The notes under the pieces are model-generated. The model saw only the letters and a list, made by a program, of their open reading frames with translations. It was not told the origin of the DNA and did no database searches. This document shows positions 59,194 to 64,000 of a DNA stretch of 64,000 nt, in pieces. How positions within the stretch are numbered: position 1 is the first letter of the stretch; each line of letters begins with the position of its first letter. Position numbers and translations under genes: made by a program. The DNA is from Plasmodiophora brassicae (taxonomy: Eukaryota; Endomyxa: Phytomyxea; Phytomyxea; Plasmodiophorida), in the NCBI GenBank assembly GCA_036867785.1, contig CP145414.1, positions 744,001 through 808,000 on the forward strand. Reading direction: 5' to 3'.

Positions 59194-61149
59194 ATGTCTG
59201 GGACGGGGTCACCAGCGGACGTGTCGGCCGGGGCGCCCGACGCCAGGTTCGGTTCGGGACGGCCGACGTCCGAGCCATCGCCGCCTGATGCGATGGGCGC
59301 CAGCGTCATCGACCATGCCGACCTGCAGCGCATCATGGGCAAGCTGGCCGATGCCGAAACGCAGGCCCAGGCAGTAGGTACCCCCCGGATGGGCCACGTG
59401 GACGTCGACGCGCCAACACGTTTGCTGTCTGGATTAATAGCTTCGCGACGAGGTCACGTCCGTTCGCGCGCTGGAATCCAACTACCGGGCCACGATACTC
59501 GGTGAGTGTCACAGCGATCGGTCCACTGGCGACCTGCGACTGACGACCTGCGGCCAGGGCAGGAGCAGAAGCTGATTCGCCTGAGCAAGGCATGCTGGAC
59601 GACCCTCGCACGGGGATGGGGCGCTCTGACGGTCCACGTTTAGGAGCTGTCAGGCGCGCGGGCATCGCAGGACGAGCTGTCGCAGGCGAGAGCCAGGATC
59701 GATGACTTGACACGCGAGAACGCCGGCTTGCGCGAACAGGTCTCGGCGGCCAGTGACGAGCACAGAGCCGTGGTGAACTCGTACGACGACGAAATCGCTA
59801 GGCTCAAGTACGTGTCGCGGACGTCGGGACTGACATGCACAGTCGCTAAACGACGTCTGTGTGCCCATCCAGCCGGCAGGTCGAGGCGAGCGACGTGCGC
59901 TGGCGCAGCGAGCTGGCGACCGTGCGGACCGACCTGGCCCATAAGCGACGGGAGACCAGCGAGAAGATTCGGGTCTATGAAGAGGCCACATCCGCACAGA
60001 ACGACATATCTGCACGAATCAGGTACGTGTGTGCCGGCGTCCTGCACGATTGATGACCACGCGTCCCGACCTGATTGTCGCAGGGAGAAATCACAGGCCG
60101 CCATCGACGAGCTGCGTCAGGAGATCGACAATCGGGAGCGTCAGGAGGCGGCGCTACGAATGCAGCTGGACGCGGCCCTCGTTGGCCGGAAGGCACTCGC
60201 CGACGACCTCGACAAGGTCAAGGAGGAACTTGAGCAGGTCCGTTCGTGGACTCGATCGATGCGGGCTCCTCCCTGCCATTCACCAGTGGCATAGGTTCGC
60301 GGCGAAGCGCAGGAGCACCGGATACAGCGCGCCATCGAAGCTCGCAAGCAGGTGCGCCTGATAGCCGACCTGCGCAATCAGCTTCGCCGGCAGACGCTGT
60401 CCACAGCTCGCCTGCAGCAGCAGCTTCAGTTCGTCACTGCCAGCGATCATTCCCCAGCGGCCAGCGACGCTCGTTCGATAGAAGGCGACCGTCAAACAAT
60501 CTGTAATGCAGGTCAGCTGTATCACCAGCGACGATCCTGTTCTGACGAGTCGTCGTGCGGACAGGTTCGGACGTTGCCGATACCGATCTGTCGGCGACGT
60601 TGCCAGCGTCGCCTTCGCTCATGTCGACGATCCACCCTGACGAACCGTCCGTTCTTCGGGAATGTAACGCCAGCCTGATCGACAAGCTGGCCAGCAGTCA
60701 GGATCAGATCGCGACGTTGAAGAAACAGGTCCTCTCGACAGGTTGCGCTTGCGTGCGGCTGCTGAACGTGACGATTGTTCCGGGCAGTTGTCGACGACGA
60801 AGCACGCTCTGGCACGAAGCCGCGGCGAAGTCAATAACTATATACGGCGGGTGCAATCCGGCGCGTTAACACTGGCCCCAGCGGACAAGATGCCGTCCAA
60901 ATCTCTGAACGTATGCGCGTCTCTGGACGGGGGGCAGACGGTGACGCGCGCATGGTAACCTCTCCCCATGGGCAGGGTGTGGCTTGGTCCAATGCGTCCG
61001 AGCGCGTCGACCTGTTCCGGCGCATGGAGCTGGTCCTGCAGGAAACCACGTTGCAGAACTCGATCCTGACGGAAGAGAAGGCCGCCCTGGGCCGCAAGAT
61101 CCTGGAGCTGACCGCGAACGCCAACGCTAGCGAACGGCCCATCGCATAA
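59194..61149 (+). CDS. Coiled-coil protein, CCDC186-like C-terminus
   Basis: Multi-exon, mostly coiled coil. The start MSGTGSPADVSAGAPDARFG is disordered, then HADLQRIMGKLADAETQAQA, ASQDELSQARARIDDLTREN, EASDVRWRSELATVRTDLAH, SQAAIDELRQEIDNRERQEA, EHRIQRAIEARKQVRLIADL and SLIDKLASSQDQIATLKKQ. The C-terminal block RVDLFRRMELVLQETTLQNS, then ILTEEKAALGRKILELT, resembles the conserved end of CCDC186, a Golgi/dense-core-vesicle coiled coil. That is the only specific clue, so identity is tentative. About nine short introns. It lies 112 bp downstream of ITFG1 on the same strand. Confidence 0.6.
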
Positions 61150-61423
61150 AGCAGGTCGTGTCTCATACGCGTGTCGAACGAAAGAGCGAGTGTGCCCAGG
61201 TCGAAGAGCCAGTGAATCTCGGGGCACGCGTCAGGTACACGCAGGCCTACCTGGCAGATATGAGGAACGGAAGATATTCCCGCCGAATGATTGATGACTA
61301 CCACGTTCGATCGTTAGTCGACACAGGGGGGCGCGCCTGCCACCGCGTCGAAATCTCGTCCGGCCGATATCGCCACAGTGCTCTTTGGGCAACCGCGACC
61401 GCGTCTCGTTATCTGGCTGTCGA

Positions 61424-61831
61424 ATGTCGCAGAACATGGACCAGCGTCCCGAGGCGCCCGGTTCAGGGCCGACCGCCTTCTCCCCGTGGCGTCGCCCTGA
61501 ACCGAAACCGGGCGCTGTCGTCGCCAGCGTGGTCCCGCCCGAGCTCTACCACGAGGCGACCGCGGCAATGGGCCGGGTTCGCGCCGTACGACTCGCCCTG
61601 GACGACATGTTCAGGAAAGCGGAGCTGTGCACCGACCTGTCCGACGGCGACATGATCGTCGTGCAGGACCTGTTCCGGGAGGCGCAGGGCGTTGCTACCG
61701 TCCCCGTTAGCCGGCACGACCTGGCCAGCACCGCCCGCGTCTGCTACATGCAGAGCGACTGGCTCCATCGCATCCAGTTGCACCTCCAGCACGTCCTGAG
61801 GAACAAGCAGGCGCGAGCGCACCAACGCTGA
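61424..61831 (+). CDS. Hypothetical 135-residue protein
   Basis: Single frame starting MSQNMDQRPEAPGSGPTAFS. A short Pro-rich N-terminus is followed by about 90 helical residues (PPELYHEATAAMGRVRAVRL, ALDDMFRKAELCTDLSDGDM, YMQSDWLHRIQLHLQHVLRN). No domain recognised; codon use is similar to its neighbours. Confidence 0.5.
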   Translation: MSQNMDQRPEAPGSGPTAFSPWRRPEPKPGAVVASVVPPELYHEATAAMGRVRAVRLALDDMFRKAELCTDLSDGDMIVVQDLFREAQGVATVPVSRHDLASTARVCYMQSDWLHRIQLHLQHVLRNKQARAHQR

Positions 61832-62282
61832 CTGGTGGCGCCATACGAACCCATCGTCGGTGGGCGATGCCGTTCGTACACACCTGTACAGATCAATGAA
61901 CAGCCGAACGGCCAGCATGCGTCCGACAAACATCGTCTGACGTCTCCGACGCCAGCGAGCGTCGCCCGCATCATCGAGCTATCGGTACACACGCGACGAT
62001 TCGGCGTCGACCCACAGTGGTATCTGCCGACGAGATACCGGTTCGGGGGAGTCAGCGATTCTGTCAGCGGGGTCGCACCTGCAACCGCTCGTGATGGTTC
62101 AGAGGGGGGCCGCCGGCGCCCGCCGCGGGTCGTCAACGGCCCCTGGGACCGAACCTGCCAATTAGGGCGGCCGACTCGCATGTGAACGTGTTGCTCCCAA
62201 CCCGGGGGGGACGACGACCAACATGCGCGCTGTGCCGCTTCGATACATTTATATGACAGAGGGAGGGGGGCAGCAGCGCGGG
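61832..62282. other. Intergenic, nothing recognised
   Basis: About 450 bp between the small hypothetical gene and the 3' end of convergent Nup35. A gggggg-rich stretch near 62200-62275 is the only feature. Confidence 0.4.
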
Positions 62283-63146
62283 TCACCAGTTCGTGATCCA
62301 GGACATGATCCTGTTGCACCAGCCGTCATCGGGCCTGGGCCGGTCCAGCTCGGCGGATCCGCCGTATCGGCGCAGGGCGGCCGCGGACGCGTTCCTGGCA
62401 GCGGCGACGGGCCGACGGGACAGGATCGCTCCTCTGGTAACGTCCATCTGGAGGTGCATGTTGTCGACGGCCGACGCGGGCTTGACGCCGATCATGAACG
62501 GCGCCGCCCCCGGGATTTGCACGACCTTGCCGTCCTGCTGCAGGGCCTGGTCGGCGGCGATCCGCGTCGTGTACTCGAGGCGGACCCAGTTGCCATGGCC
62601 GATGCTGTGCGACACGACGACGCCGTACGATTCGAACTGGTCAATGATGGGGTTGGCGGACCCGGGCGGGAATCCGAACACGAGGACGGCATTGCTAGCC
62701 GGCGGCGCCTGTACTAGCAGCGGTCGTGGAAACGCGGGCGGCGCCGGGGCACGAATCGGCGACAGCAGCGCAGAGATCTCCATCTGGTTCGAGCTGGACT
62801 GCCGGTCATCACAGGGCATCGACGCGGAATGCTCGAACAGGATCGAATCGCGACCGCCGATCGGAGGTAGGTCGGGCTCCAGGACGGGCGGCGCGCCTCG
62901 CATCGTTCTCAGCAGGTCCCGGTCGTCATGGTCCGCGCGCCCAGGCGCCGAATAGTACGAGTCGCGTTGTGGCGTGGACACCGGCGCGTACGCATTCGCC
63001 GCTCCCAACGACGTCGACGGGGACGGCCCAGGCGACGACAGCAGATGCGAATGCCGCCTGGACGACGGCTGAGCGTCGGCCTGCGCCGTCGCCTTGCCGA
63101 ACGTCCAGTACGAGTTGTCGACCGGCTCCGCCCCTCGCAGCGTCAT
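62283..63146 (-). CDS. NUP35: Nucleoporin Nup35/Nup53 (MPPN domain)
   Basis: Single exon, 287 residues. The disordered Ser/Pro-rich N-half contains short motifs (NSYWTFGKA, DSILFEHSA). The Nup35-type RRM fold reads NAVLVFGFPPGSANPIIDQF, ESYGVVVSHSIGHGNWVRLE, IAADQALQQDGKVVQI and FMIGVKPASAVD, with the diagnostic MIGVKP. The C-terminal amphipathic helix WCNRIMSWITNW matches the membrane-binding end of Nup53/Nup35. It links the inner-ring nuclear pore scaffold to the pore membrane. Divergent from the glutaredoxin gene. Confidence 0.9.
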   Translation of the reverse strand: MTLRGAEPVDNSYWTFGKATAQADAQPSSRRHSHLLSSPGPSPSTSLGAANAYAPVSTPQRDSYYSAPGRADHDDRDLLRTMRGAPPVLEPDLPPIGGRDSILFEHSASMPCDDRQSSSNQMEISALLSPIRAPAPPAFPRPLLVQAPPASNAVLVFGFPPGSANPIIDQFESYGVVVSHSIGHGNWVRLEYTTRIAADQALQQDGKVVQIPGAAPFMIGVKPASAVDNMHLQMDVTRGAILSRRPVAAARNASAAALRRYGGSAELDRPRPDDGWCNRIMSWITNW

Positions 63147-63524
63147 CGCGGCAGGCCGCCGCCACGCAGATTCAGAAATAACGACGACTGTCCAGGTCGA
63201 CCAGCGAGAGTCTCAGGCGTCTGCCCGGCGGTAACGCACGAGGGTCACCTGGCACCCCCCTGTCGAGTCGCGCCGCTATCGACCGGCCATCGACGCGACT
63301 GCAAAACCGGGTCGTCGTTCCTCGGCGTACCTTCACTGGAGACCCGCCGGCTGAGACCATCGTTGTGCGATATTCATAGGAGCAATTGTGCAGCACGTTG
63401 TCGATGCAGGCCCGGATGGTGTGTCGGAAGTAGAGCGCCTCCTGTACCTGCGTGATGAGACGTTGGGCGACGCATCGTGTGTGCGTCACGCAGTCCCGCG
63501 CGTACGTTGCTGCAAGTCGCGCGG
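63147..63524. other. Bidirectional promoter interval Nup35 / glutaredoxin
   Basis: 378 bp; no gene, repeat or core motif recognised. Confidence 0.4.
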
Positions 63525-64000
63525 ATGATGGCGTCGTCGATGCGTCGCGGGCTGCTGCGCCTGTCGTCCCGGGCGCGACGTCTGCCGTCGCGGGTGCGTC
63601 TGATGACGACAGCGTCGGGGTCGGACGATGACTTCAAGCCAGTCTGGAAGGAGCCTGCCCCGCCTTTGGACCCGGAGACTGGCGTTCTGCGGTTCACGCA
63701 GGAACCGGCAGTGGACGTCATTAAGAAGGATATCACGTCGTCCGAGGTGTTCCTGTACATGAAGGGCACGCCCGAGGCTCCTCAGTGCGGATTCTCCCAC
63801 CAGGTCGTCGCGATTCTGCAGCACTATGGTCAGGGTTCACCCGTCCTTCACCTCTGGCCGAGCTGATCAAACGTACAGGGGTGCCGTTCAAGAGTCGCAA
63901 TATCCTGGAGTATCCAGCCATTCGTGAAGAGATCAAGAGATTCAGGTACGATATCAGGTCATGGTACCGTGCGGTGACTGAATTGGCTCCTGCTCCAAAG
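63525..64000 (+). CDS. GLRX5: Monothiol glutaredoxin (Grx5-like, mitochondrial), 3' end outside window
   Basis: CGFS-type glutaredoxin that carries 2Fe-2S clusters in mitochondrial iron-sulfur assembly. The start MMASSMRRGLLRLSSRARRL is an Arg/Ser-rich targeting peptide. Mature part: VDVIKKDITSSEVFLYMKGT, the active site PEAPQCGFSHQVVAIL, then across an intron (about 63828-63882) GVPFKSRNILEYPAIREEIK. A second donor (gtacga) follows near 63945 and the rest lies past the window. The KGTPEAPQCGFS and NILEYPAIRE blocks are typical. Confidence 0.92.

Overview
This window is nuclear DNA from a compact, GC-rich protist genome. Most genes are broken by very short GT-AG introns; every one I could place exactly is about 43-63 bp. 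Neighbouring genes often lie 100-400 bp apart on either strand. The gene set is eukaryotic core machinery: Pol III RPC2, RPL38, NOP16, eIF4B-like, Nup35/53, Bre1, the SEL1L/Hrd3 ERAD factor, IST1, a BRO1-domain protein, an epsin-like ENTH protein, ETF-QO, CAP-type cardiolipin synthase, OLA1 and a monothiol glutaredoxin. A DRC2 (CCDC65) homologue implies motile flagella. My best guess is a zoosporic, phytomyxid-like rhizarian (Plasmodiophora type). That rests on genome style and gene content only, and no rRNA is present to test it.

Layout. 0-5.3 kb (+): the 3' part of DRC2, an N-anchored lysine-rich protein and a multi-exon unknown. 5.3-7.0 kb (-): OLA1. 7.0-8.3 kb: a 34-bp foldback and weak or decayed coding sequence. 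8.6-14.3 kb (+): cardiolipin synthase, a long unknown gene and an eIF4B-like RRM protein. 14.4-19.9 kb: ETF-QO (-) and a DOMON-NADPH-oxidase/ferric-reductase fusion (+), divergent, with a hierarchical minisatellite between them. 20-27.4 kb: two related C2H2 zinc-finger genes (-) flanking Bre1 (+) and a Na+/H+ exchanger (-). 28.2-31.8 kb (+): a mitochondrial-type RAP protein with about 23 37-residue repeats. 31.8-46.5 kb: zf-4CXXC_R1 protein (-), IST1 (-), RPC2 (+), BRO1 protein (+), SEL1L/Hrd3 (+), NOP16 (+), ENTH protein (+). 46.6-51.4 kb: an accessory-looking island with two paralogous secreted/GPI-type genes (-) either side of three rearranged, inverted copies of an unrecognised ORF family. 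51.7-64 kb: TPR protein (-), RPL38 (-), a 506-residue single-exon unknown (-), GNAT acetyltransferase (-), ITFG1/TIP (+), a CCDC186-like coiled coil (+), a small unknown (+), Nup35 (-) and the 5' part of a CGFS glutaredoxin (+).

Functional threads, none of them operons: membrane remodelling and trafficking (IST1, BRO1, ENTH, CCDC186-like, SEL1L), mitochondrial function (cardiolipin synthase, ETF-QO, RAP protein, glutaredoxin), and gene expression (RPC2, Bre1, eIF4B, NOP16, RPL38). The least explained parts are the 46.6-51.4 kb island, the long RAP repeat protein, the DOMON-NOX fusion and the unassigned genes at 2.9-5.2, 9.6-12.4 and 54.4-55.9 kb.
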